The notes beneath the pieces are model-generated. The model ran no database searches, was not told the DNA's origin, and was given only the letters and a program-made list of their open reading frames with translations. This document shows positions 39,580-49,771 of a stretch of DNA of 64,000 bases, piece after piece. Positions within the stretch are counted from its first letter, which is position 1; every line of letters starts with the position of its first letter. The DNA comes from Lepidostoma basale (taxonomy: Eukaryota; Arthropoda; Insecta; Trichoptera; Lepidostomatidae): the NCBI GenBank assembly GCA_022606425.2, contig JAHDVF020000136.1, positions 868,001 to 932,000 on the forward strand, written 5' to 3'. The translations under genes were made by a program, and so were the position numbers.

Positions 39580-39682
39580 CAGGATGTCATCATCTGCCTT
39601 ACATTTCTTTTTTTTATCGTCCTTCGGTATTCCATCATATACCGTTTCCCGACACATTCTTCTCAGTAATCTCATTTTTCAA
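39580..39682 (-). pseudogene. RTE-A fragment
   Basis: The minus strand encodes MRLLRRMCRETVYDGIPKDD, KKKCKADDDI, the middle of the RTE-A C-terminal domain. Confidence 0.7.
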
Positions 39683-40330
39683 AAAAAAATCCTAGAAATA
39701 TCCATTTTAAAAATTCCGGGTTTCTTGTTTTTCTCTACGTTAGAGACCCTGTTCCACAGCTGTAAGTAACTACGGGTCCTATGATAATTTTGTATATCAA
39801 AATTTTGGTACAACTGAGTATCATAGACTCCAGTAGATTCTATAAATAATTAGTATGAAATAAAAATACAATAATTATGTATTCATATTCATAAAATCAA
39901 TTATAAATCAATCATATTCATAAAATCAATTATAAATAACATCTTGTCCAGCGAGATTTGAACCTGTAACCTTCTACTGTCCTGACGAGTGCTATTAAAA
40001 TGACATAAAAGGGCTCCTTTCATATAACAAACTTCAGATGTGATGAATAAGACGATTAGGCTGAAAAGGATAATTCAAAAGAAGTTGTGAATTGGCAGTA
40101 AAAATAAACGAACATTTGTACAAATTGCTCCTTTGCACATCGGAAGTCCTTGCATAGCGAGTCCTCATATTAAAACCAACTTAACCCTTCTTTAACCGAT
40201 ATGTTTTTAATTGAACGATATTTTTTTACTTACAAAGTACATAGCACTTTATTTAAAATAGAAATAAAATTAAACATTAAATAAATGTTTCGGGAGACAG
40301 AAGCCCTTCATCAGCGTAGATATACATTAT
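39683..40330. other. Low-copy AT-rich DNA
   Basis: 39950-39990 on the minus strand has GGTTCAAATCTCGCTGGAC, a B-box-like tRNA arm, possibly a SINE head. 40284-40318 holds a hammerhead-like motif (separate entry). No gene. Confidence 0.35.
40284..40318 (-). ncRNA. Hammerhead-like motif
   Basis: Minus strand: CTGATGA, A, GGG...CCC with a 10-nt loop, GAAA, CATTT. The stem is short and the UH at the cleavage position is lost. Decayed member of the same class. Confidence 0.35.
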
Positions 40331-40332
40331 AA

Positions 40333-41195
40333 CTAACTAATTAAGCAACCATCACGCCATTTCTCCGGAGGGGTAGGCAGAGAGGATGGAACGCCATACC
40401 GTTCTGTTCCAACACACCTCTCTAGTTTCCTCCACATTCATACATCGTCACATGCACGCTCGTCGATTTTTCCGACTACGAATGAGGCCGCCTTTCAGTA
40501 TTTTATTAATTTGGTAATGCCATGCTTTCTTTGGACTTTCACGACTTCTCTTTCTACTCACACTGGTTGTATACAACATTTTAAACATTTTTTTCTAGTC
40601 CATTCGTTCCAAATGTCAAAACCATCTCAAGAATCCTTTTTTAATTTTTCTTATAATGCCGCTAATCATCCGCCTTACATTTCATCTTCCTTATTTCGTC
40701 GTTCGGTAATCTATCATATATCGTTTTCCCGCACATTCTTCTCAGTGATCTCATTTCTACGGCATTTATTCTACTTTCATCCTTTTTTGCCAGCTCCAAG
40801 CCTCACTTCCATACATAAGGGTTGGCACTAGAACTCCATTATGCACTGGCATCATTGCTATAGTTTAAATATTTCTATATGCAGTGATGACTTTGAGAGC
40901 GCCATTAATTTTGTTCCCAGCACCGATCCTTCTTTCGATATCTTTCTCCATTTTTCCATCTCTTGTAAATATGCTTCTCATATAAATAAATTCGGTAACT
41001 CGCTCCAATCTCCGTTCGCGCTTATGTCACAAATTGTCGTACATTCTTCTTTTTCAAATACCATCACTTTAGACTTGGACATATTCATTACTAGGTCATT
41101 CTTTTTGCACGCTTCATACATTCTTGATACTACGACATGCAGATTTTCCATTGGTACCTACTGTCAGCGGTTAACACAGCATCATCTGCATATAT
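40333..41195 (-). pseudogene. RTE-A copy reaching RT motif C
   Basis: A long antisense copy: from AACTAACTAATTAAGCAACC (tail) through CRRNG..., WLKRMDK-like and GSEAWSWQKKDESRINAVE to EYVRELIYMRSIFTRDGKME, and the YADD codons antisense at 41181-41192 (ATCATCTGCATA). Many indels and stops. About 860 bp. Confidence 0.8.
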
Positions 41196-41217
41196 ATTAT
41201 ATATACAAAATAAATAT

Positions 41218-41265
41218 TTAACTACACTGATGCAGAGCTTCTGTGTCCTGAAACATGTTTGTGTT
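41218..41265 (+). ncRNA. Hammerhead-like motif, degenerate
   Basis: CTGATGCAGAGCTTCTGTGT, CCTGAAACATGTTT. The CTGATG and GAAACATGT boxes are kept but stem II is only CAG/CTG and the cleavage C is T-shifted. Low confidence. Confidence 0.25.
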
Positions 41266-41404
41266 AATCTTTAATTTTGTTTATATTTATTATTATTTAT
41301 TATAAGTGTTGTGTTACAAAGTAAAAAATATTGTTCAATCATAAATCCACAACATGAAATAATGGTGAATATAGAAGAAAATACGTTTTTGTTTTATTAT
41401 TATC

Positions 41405-41965
41405 ATATTTAGATGGTTTGGACATATGAAAATAATGGTTAAAAAATTGTATACATGCAGTGTGACTGGAAAGAGAAGCCGCGGATGACCAAGGAAAGCA
41501 TGGCATGGCAAAATTAATAAAATACTAAAAGGCGGCAACATTCGTAGTCGGAAAAAAACGACGAGCGTTCATGTTACGATGTATGAATGTAGAGGAAGCT
41601 AAAGAGGTATGTCAGGACAGAGCAATATGGCGGTCCATCCTCTCTGACTATCTTTTCGCGGAAACGGCGTGATGGTTAGTTAGTAAGTTTTTATGCTTAG
41701 ATGGTTTGGACATACGGAACAAATGGATGAGAGAATAATGGCTGAAACGTTGTATACTAGCAGTGTGAATGAAAAGAGAAGCCGTGGGAGACCAAGGAAA
41801 GCATGACATGAACTAATTAATAAACTATTTACAGTCGAAAAAATCAACGAGTGAGCATGTTACGATGTATGAATGTAGAGGAAACTCGAGAGGTATGTCA
41901 GGACAGAGCCTTAAGGCGATCCATCCTCTCTGCTTACGCCTCCGGAGAAATGGCGTAATGCTTAA
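41405..41965 (+). repeat. Two tandem RTE-A 3' ends
   Basis: Unit 1 (41405-41692) and unit 2 (41693-41965) both begin at TTAGATGGTTTGGACATA and run to GGCGTGATGGTTAGTTAGTA or GGCGTAATGCTTAATTAG. Both start at the same internal RTE-A codon (RWFGHM/T). Frames are broken. A second example of same-breakpoint tandem copies. Confidence 0.75.
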
Positions 41966-42134
41966 TTAGTTACTTATACAATATATTGAACATTTCAGAT
42001 CTATTCCACATACACAGTAGAGCTACATATTTTTTCAGTAATTCTCAAATAAGTTTTTCCATTTATATTATTGTCAAAAATATATCTTAAAAATATTGTC
42101 ATCTACTTCTCACCTAATTATTTCACATTCACAT
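41966..42134. other. AT-rich spacer
   Basis: No feature. Confidence 0.3.
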
Positions 42135-42302
42135 GGAGTCGGCTTCTTTCTTCCTGGTTTTGGGCAATTTCTATGTGGGTATGCAGATATTTCACATCAT
42201 TTTTGACAGCCATTCTCCGGTCAGGTCCTCACCATCCAGCGTCTGGGGTATTTAGGACGACGTGATCTTCGCCCCTTCTGCACACGTGCCCGTACCGAAG
42301 AA
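42135..42302 (-). pseudogene. RTE-like LINE fragment
   Basis: The minus strand encodes LRYGHVCRRGEDHVVLNTPD, AGW, a stop and KNDVKYLHTHIEIAQNQEER: the WYGHVxRRxEDHVV block of RTE-like LINEs. Confidence 0.6.
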
Positions 42303-42404
42303 ATACTGTAATTATATAAAATTACCAAATTAATTTCATACGTATACAACATAATATTATATAATAAAATTTAAAAAAAGTCAAGCACATGTATAAATAT
42401 CCTT

Positions 42405-43012
42405 ACTAACCATCACGCCATTTCCCAGAAGGGATAGCGCCCGCCTCACTGTTCTGCTCTGACACACCACTCTAGATTCCTCTACATTAATACATCGTAA
42501 CAGCACGCTCGTCGATTTTTCCGCCGCCTTTTAGTAATTGTTTAATTTGAATACTTGCATGCCATGTTTTTCTCGGGCGTCCTTAGCTTCTTTTTCCATT
42601 CACACTGCTTGCATACAACTTTTTAACCAATCTTCTCTCATTCATTTGTTACATCTGTACAAACCATCTCAGTGATCCTTATTTAATCGTACTTAGGATT
42701 GTGTATTCTAACATACATCGTTTTCCTGTACATTATTCTCAGTGATCCATCTTTTCATAGCTTCAAGCTCACTTCCATACGTAAGGATTGGAAAACAAAC
42801 TCCATTATGTACTACCATCTTTGCTTCAGTGTATATATTTCTATTTGCAGCGATGACTTTGAGTGCACCGTTTATTTTATTCCTAGCACCAATCCTTCTT
42901 TCGATGTATCTCTCCATTCTTTCGTCTCTTGTAAACATGCTTTCCAGATAAATACATTCGGTTACTCACTTCAATTTCTCACCGTTTGCATTTATGTCAC
43001 AATTTCATACAT
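42405..43012 (-). pseudogene. RTE-A copy, decayed
   Basis: Antisense from CTAACCATCACGCCATTTCC to MFTRDERMERYIERRIGARN, KINGALKVIAANRNIYTEAK, MVVHNGVCFPILTYGSELEA. 600 bp, with the middle shortened. Confidence 0.75.
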
Positions 43013-43775
43013 ATGCTAAACAAGCAATAAATATGGAGAGTGCTAAACAATTGTAAATTACATTGTTTTAAAACATTCGGCGGTTAAGGGTTAAAATTAG
43101 TTTAAGAATATTCTGAGAATTTCTAGAGTTAATCGTTCCTTGGAAAATTCAGCAAAAGAACTTGCTCTTTAACTCGCCAGTAATTATCTAGTGCTTACCT
43201 CCTGCCTCCGGTCCACATTCGTCTTTCGATTATTAGTATCGTACTTATTCATTCTTCAACCAATTATAAAACAATCCTATAAAACATTAATGCATTTTCA
43301 GTTGCTTCGCGTTCTACACGTATTAAAACAAATGCATTTTTAATATTTTAATAAATAACACTTAAATTCGCTAACTATTGCGTCGAAAAAAAATATAATT
43401 ATGATAAAATATAATACATCCAATAAACATTTTTAAAACAAAAATTATAACCTCACATTTTGTCCGATAGATGACGCCACACATTTTAGAATACTTCACG
43501 TTGCAAACTTGGTAGTTTCAAAAAATCTTTGTCTATGCTTAAAAGTAATTTAATAAAATTCATAGAAAAAATACGTATAGTACCTAATTACTACGGCAAT
43601 GTCTCACGTGTCAGTGGAGGCATTTATTTGAAAATTGTTAAACGTTCGATAGCAAATATGTGGATGTTCCCGATTGTCAGATAAAAAATGCCATTTAGTT
43701 TTCCGCATTAAACTACTAATAATCTGGATTCTTTCAGTTAAGACACATGAAACATATAGTATAAGGATTTGTTTA
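43013..43775. other. Low-copy DNA
   Basis: No repeat or gene. 43130-43260 slightly GC-richer. Confidence 0.3.
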
Positions 43776-44015
43776 CATATTGATGAAGCTAGGTCCCTCG
43801 TAAATTCGTTTGTAGTATCACGTTTAGATTATTATACTGGAATGTATACTGAATTGCCAAATAATAAATTAAGCAGAATACATTGTTTCGAGCGTATTAA
43901 ATGCTGCTGCCCGATTGATTATGTGGGTAGCAAAAATAATGACATATAACGTTACTCCTGAAGGAACATCACTGGCTTAGAATCCAGGAGCGAATAAAAT
44001 ACAAATTGTGTTTTA
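43776..44015 (+). pseudogene. CR1/L2-like LINE fragment
   Basis: EARSLVNSFVVSRLDYYTGM, YTELPNNKLSRIHCFERIKC then frame changes to AARLIMWVAK-like, TPEGTSLA and WLRIQERIKYKLCF. This is the SRLDYCN...LHWLP.ERIKYK region of CR1/L2-type LINEs. Confidence 0.75.
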
Positions 44016-44064
44016 TATTAAACATATTTTTATTATTATTTTATAGACATACAGTGGTTATGCT

Positions 44065-44395
44065 GCATTTCCCTTATGTATGGAAGTGAAGCATGGAACT
44101 GGCAAAAGAAGGATGAAAGTAGAATACATGCAGTAGAAATGAGATCTCTAAGACGAATGTGTGGAAAATCGATAGAGTGTCAAATGCAAATATAAGAAGT
44201 GAATGCGGTGCGAATGAAAGTGTTATGAACAAAATAATGAAAAGGTCGTTCGTAAAAGAAATCAACGTGCGTGCATGACAAGATGTATGAATGTAGAGGA
44301 ATCGAGCGAAGTATGTCAGGACAGAACAGTGTGGCGTTTCATTATTTCTACCTACCCTTCCGGGGACAGGGCGTAATGGTTAGTTAGTTAGTTTC
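44065..44395 (+). pseudogene. RTE-A copy with internal deletion
   Basis: SLMYGSEAWNWQKKDESRIH, AVEMRSLRRMC and CGANESVMNKIMKRSF, then directly to KEINVRACMTRCMNVEESSE, GGGGACAGGGCGTAATGGTT and TTAGTTAG. The RGRPRKTWHDQ block is deleted. Confidence 0.75.
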
Positions 44396-44399
44396 ACTG

Positions 44400-44766
44400 C
44401 ATTCCCATGAGTACACTACTCATTTATTCATTCATTTAAAAATGCGTACATTTTTTATTCATTCAAAAATGCGTAAATTTCCACAAAAATGTGAGAATTA
44501 TCGAAACCGGTCAGCGATTAAAAGCGACTAAAAGTGTTATTAAAAAATATAATAAAAGAATTATCTGTCATTGGAATGCATTTTTTTTTTCAAAATGATC
44601 CAATAGACTTCAGATCTAAGATGAAAACCCACATTTTTCATTTTTCATACTAAAATTAAAACCCAATTTGTTTATTTGTTTTATTATACTAATTCTAACC
44701 TATTACGAATATCAGATGCAGCGTAAATATTTAGATTTAATTAAACTAAACTAAAAACCTAAAAGA
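44400..44766. other. Low-copy DNA; hammerhead-like scrap and repeated flank
   Basis: 44506-44520 has GAAACCGGTC. 44648-44695 (CATACTAAAATTAAAACCCA and on) is a direct repeat of 45851-45896 on the other side of the next RTE-A copy. Confidence 0.4.
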
Positions 44767-45843
44767 CTGGAAAGAATGGACTGCCACACTTTTCTTTCCT
44801 GACATATTTCTCTCGCTTCCTCAACATTCATACATCGTGTCATGCACGCGCGTCGATTTCTCTGACTCCTCACGTGGCCGAAATTCAATATTTGAGTTAT
44901 TTGATCGTGCCACGTTTTCCTCGGTCTTCCTCTATTTCTGGTTCAACTTACATCGTTAACATATAATCTTTTTACCATTCTTCCTTCATTCATTATTTCC
45001 ATATGTCCAAACCATCTTAATGATCCTTTCATTATTTTGTTCATAACACCATCATTCGCACCGCATTCACTTCTTATATTTTCATTCGACACTCTATCAT
45101 ACACAGAGTATCCACATATTCGTCTAAGAAATCTCATTTCTACTGAATTTATTCTACTTTCATCCTTCCTTTGCTAATTCCATGCTTCGTTTCCATGCAT
45201 AAGGGTCGGTAGAAGAACACCATTGTGCGCTGCCATTCTAGATTTTTTGGTTAGGTTTTTGTTTGCGATGACAACTTTAAGTGCACCATTCACTTTGTTG
45301 CCTGCCCCAACCCTTCTTTCAATATCCCTCTCCACTCGCCCATCTCTTGTAAACATACTATCTAAATACACGAACTCATCTACTTGCTCCAAATTTTCAC
45401 CATTCACGCTAATGTTGCAGACTGTCATGATTTCTTCTTTTTCAAAAATCATTAGGTACCTTGGACTTATTAACATTCATCATCAGATCATTTCGCATGG
45501 ATACCTCATACATACTATTCACCAGGACTTGTAGTTCATGCTCGTTGTCTGCAAGTAGGACAGCGTCATCCGCATATAAGATACACCTTACTGACATTCC
45601 GCTCATTTTGGCACCTACATCCAACCCTTTCAGCTCTTTCATACACTTGTCCATATATAGATTAAATAACCACGGGGACATTACGCAACCCTATTTGACA
45701 CCTTTATTGATATCAAACCAGGCTGTAAAATCTCCATTTACTCTGACACTAGCAGTGCTTTCCGTGTATAGCGACTTAATTGCCGTGATCAGTTTTGTAC
45801 TTATTCCATATTCAGACAATATTTTCCACAACTTTACTCTTTA
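44767..45843 (-). pseudogene. Longest RTE-A copy, includes RT motifs
   Basis: About 1.08 kb antisense. N-terminal part: LSEYGISTKLITAIKSLYTE, VRVNGDFTAWFDINKGVK, a stop in place of Q, GCVMSPWLFNLYMDKCMKEL (motif B region), CILYADDAVLLADNEHELQV (YADD at 45565-45576), then LEQVDEFVYLDSMFTRDGRV, NGALKVVIANKNLTKKSRMA, RWFGHMEIMNEGRMVKRLYV. The 3' 45 bp with hairpin and tail is missing. Shows RTE-A has a genuine RT of the GxxQGxxxSPxLFNLYMD type typical of RTE-like LINEs. Confidence 0.85.
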
Positions 45844-45849
45844 TATTTC

Positions 45850-46175
45850 ATACCCAAGTTAAAACTCAATTTGTATATTTGTTTTATAATGTTACTAGCT
45901 GACCCGGCAACGCTTCGCTATTGCTAAATTCGAGTATATAAATAAATCCAATATATATTCAACAAATACAATTGAAGTTCAATATCAATTAGTTTATTTA
46001 TTGGATTAAATGACATGTGTATGGATGCAAAAATGTGTGTCTATATCTATAAAACCATGTTTTAATCCAAGCAAACTCGCTGTGAATTTTAAACTTGAAT
46101 ACATACGAGTATTACTAATGTAATTGAAAAACTATTTTTGAATATTTTATATGAAATTTAATAATCAAATAAACA
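45850..46175 (+). mobile_element. Element with CTAGCTGACCCGGCAACGCT start
   Basis: From 45893 the sequence ACTAGCTGACCCGGCAACGC begins a low-complexity AT-rich unit with CAATATATATTCAACAAATA. The antisense of a similar start (GCTGACCCGGCAAACTTCG) lies at 52.7 kb. This start is common in arthropod repeats; class unknown, possibly Helentron-like. Confidence 0.4.
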
Positions 46176-46179
46176 ATAT

Positions 46180-46432
46180 TATATCGAGGTCGAAGATGTG
46201 GTCAGATGGGGACGTCAAAGACGGCGATACTGGCATCAACACGTAGAAAGGATGAGCTCAAATAGAATACCACACATAGCTCTCCATGGAACGCCAAACG
46301 GACAACGCCGACCAGGAAGACCCCCGAAACGGTGGAGAGAAAGCTGGAGTTCAGCATCTCAAGAGGACCCGCCTGAAATAACAGACTCCTGAGTCTACCA
46401 AAAGGGAAGAAGAAGAAGAAGAATATTATATC
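46180..46432 (+). pseudogene. LINE-B-like 3' end, open frame
   Basis: EVEDVVRWGRQRRRYWHQHV, ERMSSNRIPHIALHGTPNGQ, RRPGRPPKRWRESWSSASQE, DPPEITDS, stop, then AAGGGAAGAAGAAGAAGAAG. Relative of the piece at 1-150. Confidence 0.8.
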
Positions 46433-46519
46433 ACATTGCACAAAACATTAATATGTTTAGATAAACAAAACTCTTGATTTTGTTGTCCATGAAATTCACA
46501 TCAGAGCCAATAAAGTAAG

Positions 46520-46790
46520 TTTCTACGATCGTGATTTCGGCACTGCGAGTCCGTTGGCGTGGAATAGTAATATAGATGATAATACTACATAAGCCTCCCT
46601 TCCCGACTTCCACAACTCTCTATCCCTCGCCGCTCTGCGCCATTGACCTCCTGCCACTCGGTTAATGTCATCAGACCATCTTGCTTGTGGTCTGCCAGAA
46701 TTTGTGTAGCTGTTTCTCTTTCGCCACTCCAGACCAGAAGATCTTATCATCCGTTGCCCTTGCTTTATGACCGATCCCATTCCATTTAAA
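46520..46790 (-). pseudogene. LINE-E copy
   Basis: The minus strand encodes LEWRKRNSYTNSGRPQARWS, DDINRVAGGQWRRAARDREL, WKSGREAYVVLSS: the GRPxxRWxDDI...AxDRxxW...EAYV signature of LINE-E. Confidence 0.75.
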
Positions 46791-46861
46791 CATTGGTTAT
46801 TTTACACGCTGCATCGGCAGCTTTGGTCCGATCTTTCATTAATTTTGGTTAATATTTAGAT

Positions 46862-46940
46862 TTAAAATGTTTTAATGCGCCCTGAGGTGATTACATTACG
46901 AAAACGAAGCTTTAAAAGTTAGCATATTATTATTATCTAT
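46862..46940 (+). repeat. E-repeat copy
   Basis: TTTTAATGCGCCCTGAGGTG, ATTACATTACGAAAACGAAG, CTTTAAAAGTTAGCATATTA, TTATTAT. Confidence 0.6.
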
Positions 46941-46944
46941 TTAG

Positions 46945-47472
46945 AACACGACACGGGACTTGCATGGGTTATCTTTCTTCGTTTCATGCGTATTGCATTA
47001 AATTGTATATTCTTTGTACATTTTAAGGAGTCGTACTAATGTACAAAAAAGGTAATGTCTTCATTCAGGGCGGTGTTAATTCGATCTCAGTGCACGGGAG
47101 CAGATAGAGATGTCTCCCTCGGAGTTATCACCAAATTACCTGAGACCGATTACCGGATTACTTCCGGTCCCTTTGTTCCCGGCGACCGCCGCTGGCGTGA
47201 CTGAGGAGATTAGCCCGAGATGGGGCGCTCCGTGAACCATATCGGATGCTGCGGACCAGGCCGGGACCCGAATTACAAACAGATTTCACGGATGTAAGAA
47301 GCGGTGCCTGCCCGCGGTGGGAGCTGGCTAGAGAAGCTGTGTTAAATGGAAGATTGCTCGGAATTTCATTACATGTATCCAGTGCCGGGGTTAACCAGTG
47401 CAGGGCCTGTAGCAAATGTTATCAAGAGGCCCTGAGTTTTGTATGATGATCAAATAAAACACAAATTTGTAA
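46945..47472. other. Low-copy GC-rich island 47060-47440
   Basis: The longest GC-rich island in the window. Both strands have short frames without motif. No similarity to other parts of the window. Candidate conserved non-coding element or an unrecognised exon remnant. Confidence 0.4.
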
Positions 47473-47796
47473 TATAGAGCGTTTTTTTAGAGGTTTGGTT
47501 TTTAAACTGGCAACATTGTTTCTACAGACTGTCAATATGACAGTTGACAGTTGATTTGTAGTCAGTGCGTTTTGCCATTTTAACCAGTTGCTCAATAAAG
47601 TTGTCGAAAATTGACTTTACGATTGCGGTTTATTCTAGCTAGCCGTGGCGCTCATATGCCCAAAATCATATTTAACTTTATCGAGCAACTGGGTAAAATG
47701 GCAAAACGTACTGACTACAAATCAACTGTCAAATTGAAAGTCTGTAGAAACAATGTTGCTAGTTTAAAAACCAAACCTCTAAAAAAACACCCTATA
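47473..47796. mobile_element. Foldback MITE, TA-flanked
   Basis: Arms of about 140 bp: TATAGAGCGTTTTTTTAGAG, GTTTGGTTTTTAAACTGGCA, ACATTGTTTCTACAGACT on the left, complement on the right ending CTCTAAAAAAACACCCTATA. A further inverted block GTCAGT...TTTTGCCATTTTA/TAAAATGGCAAAACGTACTGAC lies inside. TA at both ends fits a Tc1/mariner-type MITE. No coding potential. Confidence 0.75.
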
Positions 47797-47814
47797 CATG
47801 CCATTTATTTCATT

Positions 47815-48000
47815 GTCAAATGCAAATATAAGAAGTGAATGCGGTGCGAATGAAAGTGTTATGAACAAAATAATACTCGTATACAACAATAACAAAATAA
47901 AATGATGGTCGTAAAGATGGTTTGGACACATGGAAAGAATGAGTGAAGGCAGGATGGTGAAGAAGGTATATAAACGACGCGAAGGTATATAAATATTATC
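47815..48000 (+). pseudogene. RTE-A fragments
   Basis: NANIRSECGANESVMNKI (47820-47872), then KMVWTHGKNE-type DNA (GTAAAGATGGTTTGGACACA) and RMVKKVYKRR. Internally rearranged. Confidence 0.6.
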
Positions 48001-48002
48001 GC

Positions 48003-48082
48003 AACACTGATCTTCTCTCGCTTCTTCAATATTCATACATCGTCTCATGCACGCACTTAGATATATCTGACTCCTATCTTTA
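48003..48082 (-). pseudogene. RTE-A scrap next to mariner
   Basis: CTTCTCTCGCTTCTTCAATA, TTCATACATCGTCTCATGCA, CGCACTTAG corresponds to antisense ARCMRRCMNIEEAREDQ. The mariner TA target lies at its edge. Confidence 0.6.
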
Positions 48083-48084
48083 TA

Positions 48085-49409
48085 TACGAGGTCTGTTCAA
48101 AAAGTATCGCGAATTTTGAATTTCCGCTGGCTACGTATATTTGATTTTTGATTTTTTTGTAGCGTTATGTTGGTACTCATGTCCCTTACTTATGCTGACA
48201 AGGTCGGCCATTTTGAATGTTTAGTTAATTTTTGACAGCTGTTTTGCTTGGATGTGTTTTGGCTCGTCTTCGATTTTTGCCTATTCCAAAAAATGGATCA
48301 AAGAATCTGTATCAAATTTTGTGTGAAAAACAAAATAAAGTGCGCGGACGCATTTCGAATGTTGACTGTGGCATATGGTGAAGCTACCTTGGACCAAAGC
48401 AACGTTTATCGGTGGTACAAAATGTTCTCAGAGGGCCGAGAAGATATGAACGACGAAGAGCGTGCCGGACGCCTGAGCACGTCAACAACAGACGAAAACA
48501 TTGATAAAGTGAAGAAAATAGTATTAGCCAATCGTCGAATCACCGTTAGAGAAGTTGCTGAGGACCTAAACATATCGATTGGCTCGTGCCATTCGATTTT
48601 AACCAATGATTTGGGCATGAGTCGGGTCGCCGCGAAATTCGTGCAAAAATTGCTCAATTTCGACCAAAAACAGCATCGCGTTAACATTGCTCAGGAGATG
48701 TTGGACTCGGTCCGTGACGACCCAAATGTGCTCCAGAGGGTCATAACTGGTGACGAATCATGGGTTTATGGTTATGACGTGGAAACCAAAGCTCAATCAT
48801 CCCAATGGAAGCTGCCGCATGAGCCAAGACCAAAAAAAGCGCGCCAAGTTCGGTCGAACGTGAAGGTTTTGCTCACAGTTTTCTTCGATTGCAGGGGCGT
48901 GGTGCATCATGAGTTCTTGCCACAGGGTAGTACGGTCAATAAGGAATATTACCTGCAAGTTATGCGCAATTTGCGCGAAGCAATCCGCCAGAAACGCCCG
49001 GATTTGTGGAAGAACAAAAACTGGCTTTTGCACCATGATAACGCCCCTGCTCACACATCGTTGCTTGTGCGCGAATATTTGGCCAAAAACAACACAGTAA
49101 TGGTGCCGCAGCCACCGTATTCCCCAGACCTGGCCCCCTGTGACTTTTTCCTGTTTCCAAAACTGAAGAGGCCCATGAAAGGACGACGCTACGCCACGAT
49201 TGAGGAGATAAAGACGGCATCGAAGGAGGAGCTGAACAAGATCACAAAAATGATTTTTTTAAGTGCTTCGAGGATTGGAAAAAACGTTGGCATAAATGTA
49301 TTATATCCGAGGGGAATTACTTTGAAGGGGACAAAATAGATATTCATGAATAAATAAATACTTTTTGAAAAAATATAAAATTCGCGATACTTTTTGAACA
49401 GACCTCGTA
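48085..49409 (+). mobile_element. Mariner DNA transposon, near complete
   Basis: Inverted ends of about 32 bp match perfectly: ACGAGGTCTGTTCAAAAAGT then ATCGCGAATTTT, and the complement at 49378-49409. TA dinucleotides lie outside both ends (48083-48084, 49410-49411), the mariner target duplication. Length about 1.33 kb, as usual. Identical termini and an almost intact gene suggest a young insertion. Confidence 0.95.
48293..49339 (+). CDS. Mariner transposase, frameshifted at the C-terminus
   Basis: Cut-and-paste DNA transposase acting in the nucleus on the element's own ends. The start at 48293 (MDQRICIKFCVKNKIKCADA) is preferred to the ATG at 48248, whose 15 extra residues lack homology. 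Two helix-turn-helix regions span about residues 1-110 (second: TVREVAEDLNISIGSCHS). WKLPHE (from 172) is the mariner WVPHEL-like linker motif. The catalytic triad is complete: D154 in GDESWVYGYD, D249 in HHDNAPAH, D284 in YSPDLAPCDFF, spacing D(94)D(34)D. From about residue 320 the frame is wrong: one A seems missing in the A run at 49246-49250. The homologous tail (CFEDWKKRW, ISEGNYFEGDK) lies in the next frame and ends at TAA 49351-49353. Function is probably lost or reduced, though the triad is intact. Confidence 0.9.
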   Translation: MDQRICIKFCVKNKIKCADAFRMLTVAYGEATLDQSNVYRWYKMFSEGREDMNDEERAGRLSTSTTDENIDKVKKIVLANRRITVREVAEDLNISIGSCHSILTNDLGMSRVAAKFVQKLLNFDQKQHRVNIAQEMLDSVRDDPNVLQRVITGDESWVYGYDVETKAQSSQWKLPHEPRPKKARQVRSNVKVLLTVFFDCRGVVHHEFLPQGSTVNKEYYLQVMRNLREAIRQKRPDLWKNKNWLLHHDNAPAHTSLLVREYLAKNNTVMVPQPPYSPDLAPCDFFLFPKLKRPMKGRRYATIEEIKTASKEELNKITKMIFLSASRIGKNVGINVLYPRGITLKGTK

Positions 49410-49411
49410 TA

Positions 49412-49765
49412 CGATTATACGAGTATAATTCTTCTGTACGGGCTATGTAGTGTAACTCCCCCTAAGCGACTGGATTTTGATTAATTTTTGTGTGTTTCAG
49501 TGGGTCCCTGGATGGTTTAGATTTAGATTCACAATTTGACCCTGTAGGTGACCGTTTAAGCCTAAGGCCTTACGCAGGTTTTATTTATTCTGACCTTAAT
49601 GTCAGTTTTCATATACTCGTTTTTCCATATTATATCCTTGAGACAACCTGAGACGACATGATGACAATACTGTTCTTAAATCGGTGTATAATATTCTGTA
49701 CGAGTTCGGTACGTTCGAATCGAGTCTGAGCTCATGCGACATGGAGTGAGGCGAACCATTAGAGA
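49412..49765. other. Low-copy DNA with ACGGGC element scrap
   Basis: 49425-49500 (ATAATTCTTCTGTACGGGCT, ATGTAG, TTGATTAATTTTTGTGTG) is antisense to the segment at 50740-50812. No gene. GC content rises at 49700-49850. Confidence 0.35.
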
Positions 49766-49771
49766 AAGAAT

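Noticed and set aside
47246..47446. Small gene in the 47.2-47.4 kb GC island
   Set aside because: Frames exist on both strands as expected from GC content; no domain, no splice or initiation support.
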